64,000 bases of DNA from Bradyrhizobium sp. Arg816 (GCF_029989365.1 NZ_JAPRAQ010000007.1:62001-126000), one strand, 5' to 3'. Shown: positions 28,117 through 37,485, numbered from the stretch's first letter. The notes: generated by a model not told the origin, from the sequence alone. Numbers and translations: made by a program.

Positions 28117-28895
28117 CCAAAGCTAGATACTCGAAACCCATACTCCACCCGCCAGCGCGCCACGCCCGTGCGTTGGTGCGCCTCCGCGGGCCCGGAAGTT
28201 CGGTCTCAGAAAGGGCTGCTCAGAAGGCGCGGCAGGACCACTATTGGCATCGGCGATATTCGACTGGCGGGCTATGTTTTCCGGTGGGTTGCTCATCGCG
28301 ACCCGTTGCATTTGGAAGCGCGGCTAACCTGGCCCGGCTTGGTCGTCGTCACGCTGCGAGTCGCCTACGTTGCTACCCCGGTCATTCGCGCCGTCAGAGC
28401 TGATGTTGCCATCCGCTTCCGTGGACTCGGGGCTGTTCGTCCGATTCAGGAGAAGCTGTCTGCGCATCTCGACGAGGCGCGCGCGGCAATATTCCCGGTA
28501 TAGAAAATCGAAAATGGCGGGCGGCAAGACCGAGCCCTCCGTTGAATGGCGTGCGGTACCACAGCCTCGCCGCGCCGCATGTGAACGGGATCACACGCGA
28601 TCTATTCCCTGGCGCTGATGGGTCCGGCCTCGTTGCCGTAGCTTCGGGTCGACATTCAGTTGCACGCTTCCAGCGCGTGGCGTGAGTCGGCCGGCCTCCA
28701 GGACCCGCCGAATGGACGGCGGCTGGACGGCCTCCGCACGCGCCGCTGACGACCGCCCCGGCTAGCGCTCTCTCCTGCGAAGATGCACGAGTTACGTACA
28801 AAACACGTGCAAAATCAATGGCTTATTGATTTGTTCATGAGATCGCCTATATAGAACGGAGATAGAACGAAATTGCGGGCCGGGTAGGACGCAAA
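28117..28895. other. decayed spacer with an operator-like palindrome
   Basis: No gene is supported. The right end is AT-rich and contains the palindrome described at 28812-28832, followed by possible promoter sequence before ATG 28896. Confidence 0.4.
28812..28832. promoter_or_regulatory. perfect 8-bp inverted repeat, possible operator
   Basis: AAATCAAT (28812-28819) and ATTGATTT (28825-28832) are perfectly inverted around a 5-bp centre, in an AT-rich promoter-like stretch 64 bp before the start of the next frame. It fits a dimeric repressor site of the former prophage. Confidence 0.45.
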
Positions 28896-29171
28896 ATGGC
28901 TGACATAGCCGCACGTTTGAAGATCGATGGGCGAACATCTCTCGGCCGCGCGTTGAAGGCCGCTGACGCCCGCCGACGCGAGATTGCCGAGGGCCTCCTT
29001 GCCGATCTCCGATCGCGCGCCGTCAATGCGCGACCGAATTTGGGCCGCGAATACGGCCGCGTTGGTGTTTCTAGCCGAGCGAGCCGAGGCACGCGGCGAG
29101 GACAGTGCCGAACTGCGGCGCCAGACCACGGCTCTGGCCGGCGCCTTGCGAGGATTCTTATCGATGCCTGA
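28896..29171 (+). other. uncertain frame, possible decayed phage gene
   Basis: The first 55 residues (MADIAARLKIDGRTSLGRAL, then KAADARRREIAEGLLADLRS) look protein-like. After about residue 55 the better composition moves to the next frame (AALVFLAERAEARGEDSAELRRQTTALAGALRGFLSM, to about 29165). This suggests a frameshifted gene located before the portal remnant. Confidence 0.35.
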
Positions 29172-30524
29172 AAACGTCTTCATTGCGATTAACGACGAAG
29201 CGCTTCATTCAAAATCGAAAATCTACATTGGACGGGCTTTGGCGCGCAAAGGCGGGGGCGACCTCGACGAATATCAGCTTTGGGCTTACCTTCGAGATGC
29301 TCCGCTCGCTCGCCGAGAACTGCGATTTGCTCAGGATCGTTCTGGAGCGCAAAAAGGATCAAATTTGCCGTCTGCCGTGGACCATTCGCGCCCGACACGA
29401 TGGTCCAGCACACCGGAGACCGAAACTATCAGCGTTACCGGCGGCACAGCGTGAGCGCATTCGATCGTTGACAGCGTTTTTCAGGGAGCCGGACTACCTT
29501 TTGTCCTTCAGCACCTGGTTGCGGAGCTTGCTTGAGGATCTCCTCGTCATCGATGCGCCGTCGCTGTTCTGCAAACGCGATGGGCTCGGACGTCTCGTCA
29601 GACTTCAAATCACCGATGGTGCTACCATAAAGAGGATCATCGATCCCCACGGACGGACACCGGAGCCGCGCCTCTGGGATGATGGCGCGGACGCGTCCTC
29701 GCAGAGGTATGTCATCCAAGGGAATGTCGCGTTTCCTGCAGCCTATCAGCAATTACTTCACGGCTTGCCGGCAGCGAATCTCACGGTGCGGGACTTGGTC
29801 TACCGGCCGATGAACCTGCGACCAGGTCACGTCTTCGGCTTCTCCCCGACGGAGCAGATACTCCGCACGGTCAACATCGCAATCCGGCGGGCACAGTATC
29901 AGTGCGAATATTACGAAAGCGGTAATCAGCCGGAGGCGTTGTTTTCCTTACCTGCGAGCTGGACCGTACCAAGTGCAGAGATTTCAAGATTACTAGGACA
30001 ACCTGCACAGCGGAAACCTCGCGACGCGTCGCCGGATGAAATTCTTGGCCACTGATAACGGAAGCAACTCATACATTCCGATCAAGGAATCAGCGCTTAC
30101 CAACGAAATGGACGCGTGGTTGGCACGCGTCATTTGCCTGGCCTTCTCCTACCCCGTCTCAGCGCTGGATCAACAAGTCAATCACGCGACTGCCCAGCAG
30201 GCCGAGCGCACCGCCGAGGAAGAAGGCGTGGAGCCGACCAAGCAGTGGTTCAGCGATCTCGCGAACGACGTCATCCGTAGCGAGACCGGCTTCGATGACG
30301 TCGAGTTTGCCTGGATCGAGAAAGACGAGGTCGACCAGAAGCGGCAAGCCGAGATTTTGACATCGTATGTCGACTCCGGCGTGCTGACCATCGATGAGGC
30401 CCGCGAGCGTATCGGCGAAGAGCCCAGCCCAGATCCAATGGCGAGGGTCTTGGCGGTCAAGACCGCAACAGGCCGCGTGCCGATCACCAGTCAGCGCAAC
30501 ACCAGTCGCTCTGTGCTGTCTTAA
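29105..30524 (+). pseudogene. phage portal protein, frameshifted
   Basis: Two frames overlap at about 30040. The first (from about 29276) reads FEMLRSLAENCDLLRIVLERKKDQICRLPW, then RDLVYRPMNLRPGHVFGFSPTEQIL and RRAQYQCEYYESGN. The second (30036-30524) continues with MDAWLARVICLAFSYPVSALDQQVNHATAQQAERTAEEEG and LTIDEARERIGEEP. Together they give a phage portal protein of about 420 residues, the dodecameric gate for DNA packaging. The shift, and the lack of a clean start at the 5' end, make it non-functional. Confidence 0.75.
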
Positions 30525-30546
30525 TCTTCTCAAAGGGAGGCTCAGA

Positions 30547-30882
30547 ATGAGCAAACGACCTTCGAAGCGAATCCGCTCCACCTATAAGGCGTATACTACC
30601 AACCCCGCGACGTGGGCGAGCGTCGATTTCTGCGGCTACTATTTCGGCAATGATCGGCCGTTCCGCTTCAATGTCTGGGCCGGAGCCGAAGGTTTGTGCG
30701 TGTATGGCGTTAAAGGTGAGATGTCTCACTATCAGGCGGTGGAGACGGCCTTTTCGATATTGACCGCGGCGGCATTTCTGGACGGACTTACAGACAAAGA
30801 GCGAGAGAGGCTCAGGGAGATCGTGGCGATGGAGCCTATGTTCAACCGGCCGGCCGACGCCGAGCGCATCGCCGCGCGCTGA
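30547..30882 (+). CDS. hypothetical protein after the portal remnant
   Basis: A 111-residue protein starting MSKRPSKRIRSTYKAYTTNPATWASVDFCGYYFGNDRPFRFNVWAG. It is aromatic-rich with a helical C-terminal half. AAAGGGAGG lies 8 nt before ATG 30547, and a strong terminator follows at 30911. It is probably cargo of the decayed element; no family recognised. Confidence 0.6.
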   Translation: MSKRPSKRIRSTYKAYTTNPATWASVDFCGYYFGNDRPFRFNVWAGAEGLCVYGVKGEMSHYQAVETAFSILTAAAFLDGLTDKERERLREIVAMEPMFNRPADAERIAAR

Positions 30883-30910
30883 TCGCGCCGCTCGCTTCAC
30901 AGCAGCAAAG

Positions 30911-30937
30911 GCCCGCCGCTAACCCGGCGGGCTTTTC
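30911..30937 (+). terminator. rho-independent terminator
   Basis: GCCCGCCG (30911-30918) pairs with CGGCGGGC (30925-30932) across a 6-nt loop, followed by TTTTCCGTTTTT. It closes the gene ending at 30882. Confidence 0.8.
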
Positions 30938-31135
30938 CGTTTTTCAATCACGTTTGCGTATAATTCCTTACCAAGACTGCGCCAGCGCCTTCCCAAGATT
31001 ATCGACCGAAATTAATCAGCAACATCAACGTTGGGTGTGCGTAGGGACCCTTGTTGCGGCGACATGACATTTGCTGGAAATTGGCTGCACCCGTGCAATA
31101 TTTTAGGCGTGCGTAATCTACACGGGAGCACGCTT

Positions 31136-31303
31136 GTGAATCAGTCCAACGAAATGGCGACTTTGTCGCTGAAGATCCCCGACGACGTTCGTACGTTGTT
31201 GAAGGCGTGGGCCGCGCACAACGTCAGCAGCATGACGTGCGAGCTCGTTCGCGCTGTGCGCGAGCGAGCCGAGCGCGAGCAGCAGAAAGAGGCAGCGCGA
31301 TGA
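31136..31303 (+). CDS. small ribbon-helix-helix-like protein
   Basis: About 55 residues from GTG 31136, or 49 from ATG 31154. MATLSLKIPDDVRTLLKAWAAHNVSSMTCELVRAVRERAERE has the strand-helix-helix look of an RHH DNA-binding protein. Its TGA overlaps the next ATG (ATGA), so it leads a two-gene operon. There is no toxin gene next to it, so regulator is a safer guess than antitoxin. Confidence 0.55.
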   Translation: MNQSNEMATLSLKIPDDVRTLLKAWAAHNVSSMTCELVRAVRERAEREQQKEAAR

Positions 31304-31650
31304 GCGAGACAACGAAGGAGCCTCTTTACGGCGAGACCAACACTGGCGATGCCAGCACTTTGAACGATGACGAGATCGAGGAGATGATCCGTGATCTGTT
31401 CGATGAACACCTAAGCGAAGAACTCTGCCGCCAAGCGTCTGAATGGCTGAACCTGCGCCTCGACGTCTATCAAGCATGCGTCGAGCTTGGCTTGGCGCCC
31501 AACGCCGCCTTGAAGGAAGGAAAACGGCCAGTTGTGGCCAAGAAGGTCGCCCGCGCCAAGGGTGCCCGTAGACAATCGCGGACTGCAGCCCTGGCCCGCA
31601 AGAAGAATCGCGGTGGCAAGGGCAAGAGCGGCGGCGGAGGCGGCGGCTAG
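31300..31650 (+). CDS. hypothetical protein with Lys/Arg/Gly-rich tail
   Basis: A 116-residue protein. The acidic helical front (TLNDDEIEEMIRDLFDEHLSEELCRQASEWLNLRLDVYQACVELG) is followed by a histone-like basic tail (KKVARAKGARRQSRTAALARKKNRGGKGKSGGGGGG). ATG 31300 overlaps the previous stop. The tail suggests nucleic-acid binding. No known family. Confidence 0.6.
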   Translation: MSETTKEPLYGETNTGDASTLNDDEIEEMIRDLFDEHLSEELCRQASEWLNLRLDVYQACVELGLAPNAALKEGKRPVVAKKVARAKGARRQSRTAALARKKNRGGKGKSGGGGGG

Positions 31651-31685
31651 TCCAAGATGCGTAAGCAGACCGCTCTTCCTCCACA

Positions 31686-31898
31686 TTGCCGCCGCGCTTG
31701 ATCAGGCGCGAGGCGGCGGCGGCCTATATCTCCGTCAGCCCGAACACCTTCGACAAGATGATGGAGGAGGGTCGCATGCCGCGCCCTCGCGTGCTGGCCG
31801 ATCGGCGGCAGGCTTGGGACGTCAGGGAACTTGACATCGCCGTCCATAGGTTGCCCCATCAAGGCGAGCTCGCCGCCTCCGATGAGGGCTGGACATGA
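31686..31898 (+). CDS. AlpA-like excisionase/regulator
   Basis: A 70-residue protein from TTG 31686. LIRREAAAAYISVSPNTFDKMMEEGRMPRPRVLADRRQAWDVRELDIAVHRL is the winged HTH of the AlpA/Xis type. Its TGA overlaps the ATG of the integrase N-terminal fragment (ATGA), the usual xis-int coupling. It is intact, whereas the integrase behind it is broken. Confidence 0.7.
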   Translation: MPPRLIRREAAAAYISVSPNTFDKMMEEGRMPRPRVLADRRQAWDVRELDIAVHRLPHQGELAASDEGWT

Positions 31899-32930
31899 GA
31901 AAGCGCCGCCGGCTGCCCCAGCACGTCGAGGCCAACGCCGTAAAGGGCAAAGTCTACCTCTCGTTCCGCGTGCGCAGTCAGGACGGACCGCGCATCCTAA
32001 GCTGCGGAAGCTGCTCCTCTCGCAGCGGTGCATCTGCATTCCTTGACAGAAGATGACCTGATAACGTGGCGCGAGGGTTTGCCGGAGGACTTAAAGATCA
32101 CGACCAAGCAGCGGTTCGTGAATGACCTCAAGGCCGCACTAAATGCCGCGTGGCCACGGCTTTCCGCAGATCGGAAGAAACTAAATCCGACGTTCCTGGC
32201 CATTGTGAAGGCCGGCTTCAAAGCCGAGCGGATCGATGATGAGGATGATGTCTCGGTTGCTCGGGATAACCAGATCCTCACGGATGAGGAAGTTGGGTCC
32301 GTCCTTCAAGCTGCGTGTGAAGTCGATCAGGAGCAAGGATTCGATGGCGATCTATATCGGATCGTCGTGTGTCTGGCCGCGACCGGCGCGCGGTATGCCC
32401 AAGTCAGGCGAATGCGCGTTGGCGACGTACAGGTTTCGGCACGGCGTCTGATGGTGCCGGGCTCCTACAAGGGGCGCGGCGGCAATAGCGGCTCAGACCC
32501 GGTCCCGGTGGGCGACGATGTGATTGAGGTGCTTTTGCCCGCAATCGCCGGACGGCCAAACGATGCACCTCTTTTCGAGCGGTGGATCCATGAACAGCAG
32601 CCGGGAGGTATCGCCTGGAAGAAGTCTGAACGCGGTCCGTGGAAAAGAGGCGAACTTGCACGTCCCTGGAAGGCCATTCGCGAGCGCGCCGGTATGCCGG
32701 AGGTGATTCCCTATGCTTTGCGGCACTCAAGCATCGTGCGCGGTCTCCGAAAGGGCTTGCCTATCCAGCAGGTCGCCAAACTGCACAACACCTCAGTCAA
32801 AATGATCGAGCGGCACTACGCGAAATACATTGCGACCGCCCTGGAAGACCTCGCCAGGGCGGCGGTCGTGCCCCTGGTGCTGCGGAGAGCCGATGGGAAA
32901 ACGGGGGTAAGGGATAACCTGCGGTCTTGA
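31895..32930 (+). pseudogene. tyrosine recombinase (integrase), broken near the N-terminus
   Basis: Residues from ATG 31895 (MRKRRRLPQHVEANAVKGKVYLSFRVRSQDGPR) are a typical integrase N-terminus that ends at TGA 32054-32056. The rest lies in another frame (32028-32930): the SAM-like core-binding domain LTEDDLITWREGLPEDLKITTKQRFVNDLKAALNAAWPRL and a full catalytic domain. The catalytic residues are Arg in ATGARYAQVRRM, HxxR in ALRHSSIVRG, and His/Tyr in MIERHYAKY. Some 30-50 residues between the two parts appear deleted. It marks the right edge of the decayed element. Confidence 0.8.
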
Positions 32931-33113
32931 TCGGTGCGCCTCAAGGCCTCCCTCCACCTCGCAATATAATAGTCGGTCAATCTCGCCGGACTTCTGATTT
33001 AGACCCGATCCGACCTAAATTCGACGGGCGCGGTTGCCTGGCTAAGATTTCCGATGATGGTGTCGGCGGGCTCGCTAGGCATGCCGCTAATGATCTTTGA
33101 AACAGACATCCAT
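32931..33113. other. spacer at the element edge
   Basis: No gene. An attachment site would be expected near here, but no tRNA gene or matching repeat could be found by eye. Confidence 0.35.
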
Positions 33114-33836
33114 TTATAGTTTGGCCGCCCCTTTCGCCGCGTCCACGGCGTCCATCCCCGTCTGCCTGACGCGGTCCAGCGCCTCGTCGCCAAGATCGGT
33201 GAATTCCGCCCTCACGGTATCCGAGGCTTCGCGAAGGCTCTGTGCCAGGGCCTGCGTGCGCCTGCCGAAGTCATTCTTCACATCGTCGCTCAGCCTCCCC
33301 ATCGTCTCGGATTCAAGCGCCGTCACCCGGAATGCTCCCGCAACCGCCGAGCCGATCGCTATGCCAACGGCTCCGAGCAGCAGAGGCTGCCGTTCGAATG
33401 CGCCGGCCAGCGAGGATCGCGCCTTTTCGTAAGTTTGCTTCCCGGCCGATGAATCGGCGATCCCGCTCAGGGTCTCCTGCGCAGAGGCGATGCCATCGTT
33501 TAGACGCCCTTTCACCTTCTCCGCCGTGTTTGACACTGCGTCGGACGCGGCGCCCGCGGCCTTGCGCATGGCACCGGCCGTCTCGTGTGCTTCGTCGTCC
33601 AGATCCGGGGCGGTCGGCGGAGATGTCTCAAAGACCGATGCGGCGGATTGCGCGGCCTTGGCACCGAGATCCTTGGCCGGCGCCATCGCGGCCGTGAACG
33701 ATTTGGCAGCCGTCCGCATCTTCTCGTCACCGGTTATCAGCCAAAGCAGGCCACCTCCGACCAAGGCCGCCGCCAGGGGATTATCCTTCGCAGCTGCCAA
33801 CAGACTATCGACAAAACCGGGCTTTTCGCTGCTCAT
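33114..33836 (-). CDS. DUF3618-operon helical protein with two hydrophobic segments
   Basis: A 240-residue Ala-rich protein. A short membrane-like segment lies near the N-terminus (LAAALVGGGLLWLITG, about 20-35), followed by long amphipathic helices resembling apolipoprotein/LEA repeats. A second hydrophobic segment is at about 150-166 (LLGAVGIAIGSAVAGAF). It probably lies along or in the inner membrane. Its ATG overlaps the stop of the holin-like gene upstream (ATGA). It is the last gene of the operon 35926>33114. Confidence 0.7.
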   Translation of the reverse strand: MSSEKPGFVDSLLAAAKDNPLAAALVGGGLLWLITGDEKMRTAAKSFTAAMAPAKDLGAKAAQSAASVFETSPPTAPDLDDEAHETAGAMRKAAGAASDAVSNTAEKVKGRLNDGIASAQETLSGIADSSAGKQTYEKARSSLAGAFERQPLLLGAVGIAIGSAVAGAFRVTALESETMGRLSDDVKNDFGRRTQALAQSLREASDTVRAEFTDLGDEALDRVRQTGMDAVDAAKGAAKL

Positions 33837-34249
33837 CGCGCCATTCCCTTCACGGTATTCTTGTCTTTCTCGAGTTGCCGCATCGTCTCACCGGGTATCA
33901 GCTTTTTCGGATCCAACCGATTCATCCCGATCGCGATCAGAAGTCCCGCGAGGGCCGCGGCCACCACGGCTGACGTCAAATAGGACAGCGGCTGCGACCA
34001 GCCGGCGGAAATCAAAGCGGCCGAGAGGGCAAGCAGCGCCATCACCAGGGCGGGGATGACGAGGATGGCGCCACCGGCCAGAAAGCAGATTGCGCCAGCC
34101 ATGGTCCGCGTCTTTTCGGTCAATTCCGCCTTGGCGAGATCGAGTTCGTTCTGGAAAAGCTTCGCGGCCTGTGAAAGCGCATCGCCGAAAAGGCCTGATA
34201 CCGCTCGCAGATCGTCTCGTCCGGTCTTGACGTCGTCTTGAATGGTCAT
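33833..34249 (-). CDS. phage holin family/DUF1469-like membrane protein
   Basis: A 138-residue protein. An amphipathic N-terminal helix (SQAAKLFQNELDLAKAELTEKTRTM) is followed by two membrane helices (GAICFLAGGAILVIPALVMALLALSAALI and PLSYLTSAVVAAALAGLLIAIGM). This is the Actinobacteriophage-holin-III/YqjE-like family, which in proteobacteria is chromosomal and travels with DUF3618 genes; it is not a lysis protein. ATG 34249 is the only start that keeps this architecture. Confidence 0.78.
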   Translation of the reverse strand: MTIQDDVKTGRDDLRAVSGLFGDALSQAAKLFQNELDLAKAELTEKTRTMAGAICFLAGGAILVIPALVMALLALSAALISAGWSQPLSYLTSAVVAAALAGLLIAIGMNRLDPKKLIPGETMRQLEKDKNTVKGMAR

Positions 34250-34301
34250 GTCAACTCGCCGCTCTCTGATTGATCTGCCGGTGCGATGATCTCGCGATGG
34301 C

Positions 34302-34883
34302 TCATCCGCCGGATCCGCCGGACCGCGCATTGTCGTTCCCTGAAGACGCCGATCGATCGTGTCCCTGCGATGAAGAACCGCCGTCTGAGGCCCGCAGAAA
34401 ACGCACGGCGGCAAAGCCCGCGAGAACCGATAGGCCGAGGAAGGCAGCCGGCTGACGCTTGGCGAAACCGGTGGCGTTGTCGACGAGATCTCGGAAGCTG
34501 CCGTTGCGAATCTTCTCGCCAGCACCTTCGACGTATTCCGCCGCCGAGTTGATCCCCTTTGCCGCGAAAGGTGCATCGTTTTCGAACGCGCGTGCGGCCT
34601 CCCGGATGTTGCCGGCGAAACGCTCGATGAAATCAGCACTGGATTGCTGTTTGCCGCGCGCACGGTCCTGAAACTGATCGACGGCCCCGGACGCCACGTC
34701 CTTCGCCGCATCCGCCGCTTCCGCGAATTTCTCTCGCGCTGTATCGGTGGAAGCCCGAAGGGCCTCGCCGGCGCGCTCCTTCATTTCGGCTCCCGCGTCC
34801 TGCATCTGGTCCTTCAACCGCTCCGACAGAGGGGCATCCGGCGTTTGGGCGGCATTTCTCTGGTTCAGGTCGAGATCGCTCAT
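34302..34883 (-). CDS. Ala-rich helical membrane-associated protein
   Basis: A 193-residue protein. Charged helices (DQMQDAGAEMKERAGEALRASTDTAREKFAEAADAAKDVASGAVDQF) resemble LEA/apolipoprotein helices. One membrane segment is near the C-terminus (QPAAFLGLSVLAGFAAVRFL), and the tail is Ser/Gly-rich and polar. It sits inside the DUF3618 operon, 11 bp after the DUF3618 gene. The likely role is in envelope stress. Confidence 0.65.
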   Translation of the reverse strand: MSDLDLNQRNAAQTPDAPLSERLKDQMQDAGAEMKERAGEALRASTDTAREKFAEAADAAKDVASGAVDQFQDRARGKQQSSADFIERFAGNIREAARAFENDAPFAAKGINSAAEYVEGAGEKIRNGSFRDLVDNATGFAKRQPAAFLGLSVLAGFAAVRFLRASDGGSSSQGHDRSASSGNDNARSGGSGG

Positions 34884-34894
34884 CGGGTGCCTCT

Positions 34895-35926
34895 TCAGGT
34901 ATTCGAGTTCGTGGTATTGGGCTTACGGGTTTGATCAAAGGCGGCCGCGACGATGCCGTCTGCCGCTTCTTTCAGTCTCTCTGCGACGCCTTCCGTCATG
35001 CGACTGGCGTGTCTTCCGAGATCCGCGTCGGCGATGCTGGAAGCGACGGCATCTGCGGCCGACAGCGCCGCGTCCTTTGCGGCCTCGAAACCTGACGCCG
35101 TGGCATCGTTCGCGGCCTGTCTGACGTTGCCACTCGCCTGCCCCATAACCTTGGTCTCGGCATCGGTTGGCGGGAGTGCCGCGGCAATAATCGCGCCGAT
35201 CGCGATACCCAGACCGCCGATCAATGCGGCGTTGTCACCGATGACCTCGCGCGCCTCTGCGGGGGCCTGTTGGGCGGTATCCCTGGCCGCATCGGCCGTC
35301 TCTTTTGCGCCGCTACGCAGGCGTTCGAACGCGTCCTTGGCCGCATCCCTGGCTGCGTCGGCGCCGTCCGACGCCTTGCCAGCAAGAGTGTCGAAGGTAT
35401 GGGTCGCCTTGTCCTTGAGAACGCCGGCGGCGTCAGCGGCGGTATCGGCCAGTCCCGCAGCTCCGCCGCGGACTGAAGACGCAGTCTGCTGAACATTGTC
35501 CTGAAATCCCTGCGCGGCTGTCCTGGATTGATCCAGAACCTGCCCCGCCTGATCCTTGAGGGGATCGACCGCGTCCTGGACGCGGGCACGCACCGTCTTG
35601 GAGGTGAGAGCGAGTCCAGCGCCTATCATGAGCAGAGGCAGGGGCACGCCGCGCGCCATCCGCATGAGCGGCAGCGCCACAGCAGCACCGGCCGCAAGGC
35701 TCTGAATGGGATTCTCCAGCGCCTTGTCCTTGAGATCGCTGATCCACGTATGAGTCTTCCGACCGACGAAGTCGGAAACTTCGGACTTGATATGCTCCGG
35801 CGAAACCGCGTGGCGAATGTCTTGCGCCGTCTCGGTGATGCTGTCCTTCAACCGGTCGACCGTCGCCGCCAGCTCGGCACGGCTGCGCTCGGATTCGCGC
35901 CGGAGCTCCTCTACGGATCGTGTCAT
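34895..35926 (-). CDS. DUF3618 domain protein, envelope stress operon leader
   Basis: A 343-residue protein. The DUF3618 head (RSVEELRRESERSRAELAATVDRLKDSITETAQDIRHAVSPEHIKSEV, residues 3-50) is followed by membrane-like segments at about 75-112. Long Ala/Asp-rich amphipathic helices with a QTASS/DAAKDA repeat texture come next, then a Gly/Ala hydrophobic segment at about 228-245. The gene leads a four-gene minus-strand operon. A candidate EcfG promoter (GGAAC-N16-AGTT) lies 39-63 bp upstream. Confidence 0.78.
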   Translation of the reverse strand: MTRSVEELRRESERSRAELAATVDRLKDSITETAQDIRHAVSPEHIKSEVSDFVGRKTHTWISDLKDKALENPIQSLAAGAAVALPLMRMARGVPLPLLMIGAGLALTSKTVRARVQDAVDPLKDQAGQVLDQSRTAAQGFQDNVQQTASSVRGGAAGLADTAADAAGVLKDKATHTFDTLAGKASDGADAARDAAKDAFERLRSGAKETADAARDTAQQAPAEAREVIGDNAALIGGLGIAIGAIIAAALPPTDAETKVMGQASGNVRQAANDATASGFEAAKDAALSAADAVASSIADADLGRHASRMTEGVAERLKEAADGIVAAAFDQTRKPNTTNSNT

Positions 35927-35964
35927 CGCATCGCCTCGCTCGATTTTCTGAATGGCTGCGAGAC

Positions 35965-35989
35965 GAACTCACGCTATGTTGATTCGTTC
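35965..35989 (-). promoter_or_regulatory. candidate EcfG-type stress promoter for the DUF3618 operon
   Basis: On the minus strand GGAAC (35989-35985), 16 bp, then AGTT (35968-35965). The -35 is exact and the -10 matches 3 of 4 bases of CGTT. It lies 39 bp from ATG 35926. Confidence 0.55.
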
Positions 35990-36107
35990 CTACTTGCTTC
36001 CTTCGTGTGGCCACGGATAGACGCCGCTTCTGCGGCGGCCGAAAGACGGGGCATGACGAGCTCCCAGGAAGCCGGGGCGGCCAGTTGGCCTTCGTTGTCG
36101 CCCGTGC

Positions 36108-37004
36108 TTAGCCTAGCGATTTGTGAACCGCCGTGGCAGCAACCGCGGCGTGCCCCGTCGCAACGGATATCTGGTGAAGATCTGAAACGACATCTCCCGC
36201 CGCGTAGACTCCCTCGACCGTCGTCTGTTGGTGCCCATCCACCACCAGACAACCGACCTCGTTTGCAGCGGCGCCCAGTCGGACGGCGAGCTCCGATCCG
36301 ACAGAGCAGCCCAGAGCGGGGTAGAGCACATCGAACGTCCCCGCACCGTTCGATCCACTGGAAACGTGGATCGACCCGGCCTTGATCTCCAATTGGCTAT
36401 CAGCGAGCTGGACCGAGATTCCTGCCTCTTCGGCTTCCGCCAAATGCTCGGCGGTGGGGGCTCCGGTAACGACCAAGGTGACTCGGTCGGAATAGTGCCG
36501 CAGAAATCTCGCCTTTGCGAGAGCGCCTGCTCCCTGGCCCATCACGGCTATACGCCGATCGATGGCTTCGTAGGCGTCGCATACTGGACAATAGCGGACT
36601 ATACCTGCAAGGACCGCCTTTTCCACGCCGTCGATATCCGGAGCCTCATCCACGATGCCCGTTGCAAACAGCACACGACGTGCGCGAATCTCGAGATCGC
36701 GATAGACGGCTCGAAAACCGATGTCGGATTTTTCCAGGAAGGAAATCCGTTCCCGCACAAGCTCGACATCGTAAGACTTGGCTTGACATCGCAGCAGATC
36801 GAGCAGCTCTCGGCCCGAGACGCCGGAAGGAAATCCGGGATAATTATGGCTCTTGGGGATCCAGGCTGCCCGGCTTTTTCCCTCGTCGAAGACGGCTACG
36901 CGCCTCCGGTATCGCGCCAGATAGATTGCGACGGTGAGGCCGGCGGGACCGCCGCCCACGATCAGACAATCCAATACGCCCCTCACAATCCCACCGAGCT
37001 CCAC
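36108..37004 (-). CDS. thioredoxin-reductase-like NAD(P)/FAD oxidoreductase
   Basis: A 298-residue flavoprotein. The FAD-binding GGGPAGL is at 17-23, the redox pair C139-P-V-C142 lies in YCPVCDAYE (where classic TrxB has CATC), a second dinucleotide site is at about 157 (GQGAGALAKA) and the FAD-closing motif is VEGVYAAGDVVSD. The length fits TrxR-like enzymes that lack a partner thioredoxin gene. It likely reduces a disulphide or small oxidant in the cytosol. It lies between the DUF3618 operon and the iron permease gene. Confidence 0.85.
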   Translation of the reverse strand: MELGGIVRGVLDCLIVGGGPAGLTVAIYLARYRRRVAVFDEGKSRAAWIPKSHNYPGFPSGVSGRELLDLLRCQAKSYDVELVRERISFLEKSDIGFRAVYRDLEIRARRVLFATGIVDEAPDIDGVEKAVLAGIVRYCPVCDAYEAIDRRIAVMGQGAGALAKARFLRHYSDRVTLVVTGAPTAEHLAEAEEAGISVQLADSQLEIKAGSIHVSSGSNGAGTFDVLYPALGCSVGSELAVRLGAAANEVGCLVVDGHQQTTVEGVYAAGDVVSDLHQISVATGHAAVAATAVHKSLG

Positions 37005-37161
37005 TTTGGAAGCTGCCCCGAGCAGGGACCGTTCGGAACGGTTGCGGCGGCCGCGACGACCATTGTAAACGCCCTCATATTAACTTTGCTGATTTGCTTG
37101 GTGCGATTCAATTCCGTACCTCATCGGAGGTTGCTCGGGTCGGCGTATCAACGCGCAGCCA

Positions 37162-37485
37162 TCAGGATGCCTGGACCTGTGCGCGCTCTTGCTCGACTTC
37201 CTCGGCGTCCTTCTTGTCGACGTCCATGAGGTCGTCATCGGCATTCCCGACTGCCTTCAGGAGTTCGTCGAGCTTGGCATGAATGGCCTGAGTGTCGCGA
37301 TGCTCGGCGCGCTGGATGAGGAGTGTCATCCCCCAGGTCGCGAGCGTTGCGAACGAATGCCATTCCAATCCGTTGCCCAGGACGAGCCAGCAAGATCCGT
37401 AGGCCAGGAAGACGACGAATGCCGCCGGCCGCGAGGTCGCTACGCCAATTTTGGTAAGCCAGCCCTTGAGATCCGCGGATGACAT
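37162..37485 (-). CDS. low-affinity iron permease family protein
   Basis: A 107-residue membrane protein of the Fe_perm family: ATSRPAAFVVFLAYGSCWLV, then FATLATWGMTLLIQRAEHRDTQAIHAKLDELLKAV, the hallmark conserved block. Two membrane segments and an acidic tail are visible. Despite the name, its transport role in bacteria is not well proven. ATG 37485 lies only 8 nt from the -10 of a consensus EcfG promoter, so the mRNA would be almost leaderless. Confidence 0.8.
   Translation of the reverse strand: MSSADLKGWLTKIGVATSRPAAFVVFLAYGSCWLVLGNGLEWHSFATLATWGMTLLIQRAEHRDTQAIHAKLDELLKAVGNADDDLMDVDKKDAEEVEQERAQVQAS

Noticed and set aside
31136-31650. Toxin-antitoxin pair
   Set aside because: The first gene is RHH-like, but the second has no toxin fold (no RelE, MazF, PIN or Fic signs) and a histone-like tail.
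33833-34249. Phage lysis module (holin)
   Set aside because: The holin-like name comes from the family only; there is no endolysin or phage gene nearby and the gene sits in a chromosomal DUF3618 operon.
35528-36385. A 285-codon plus-strand frame over the DUF3618 and flavoprotein genes
   Set aside because: It crosses two well-supported genes on the opposite strand and shows no protein-like pattern.
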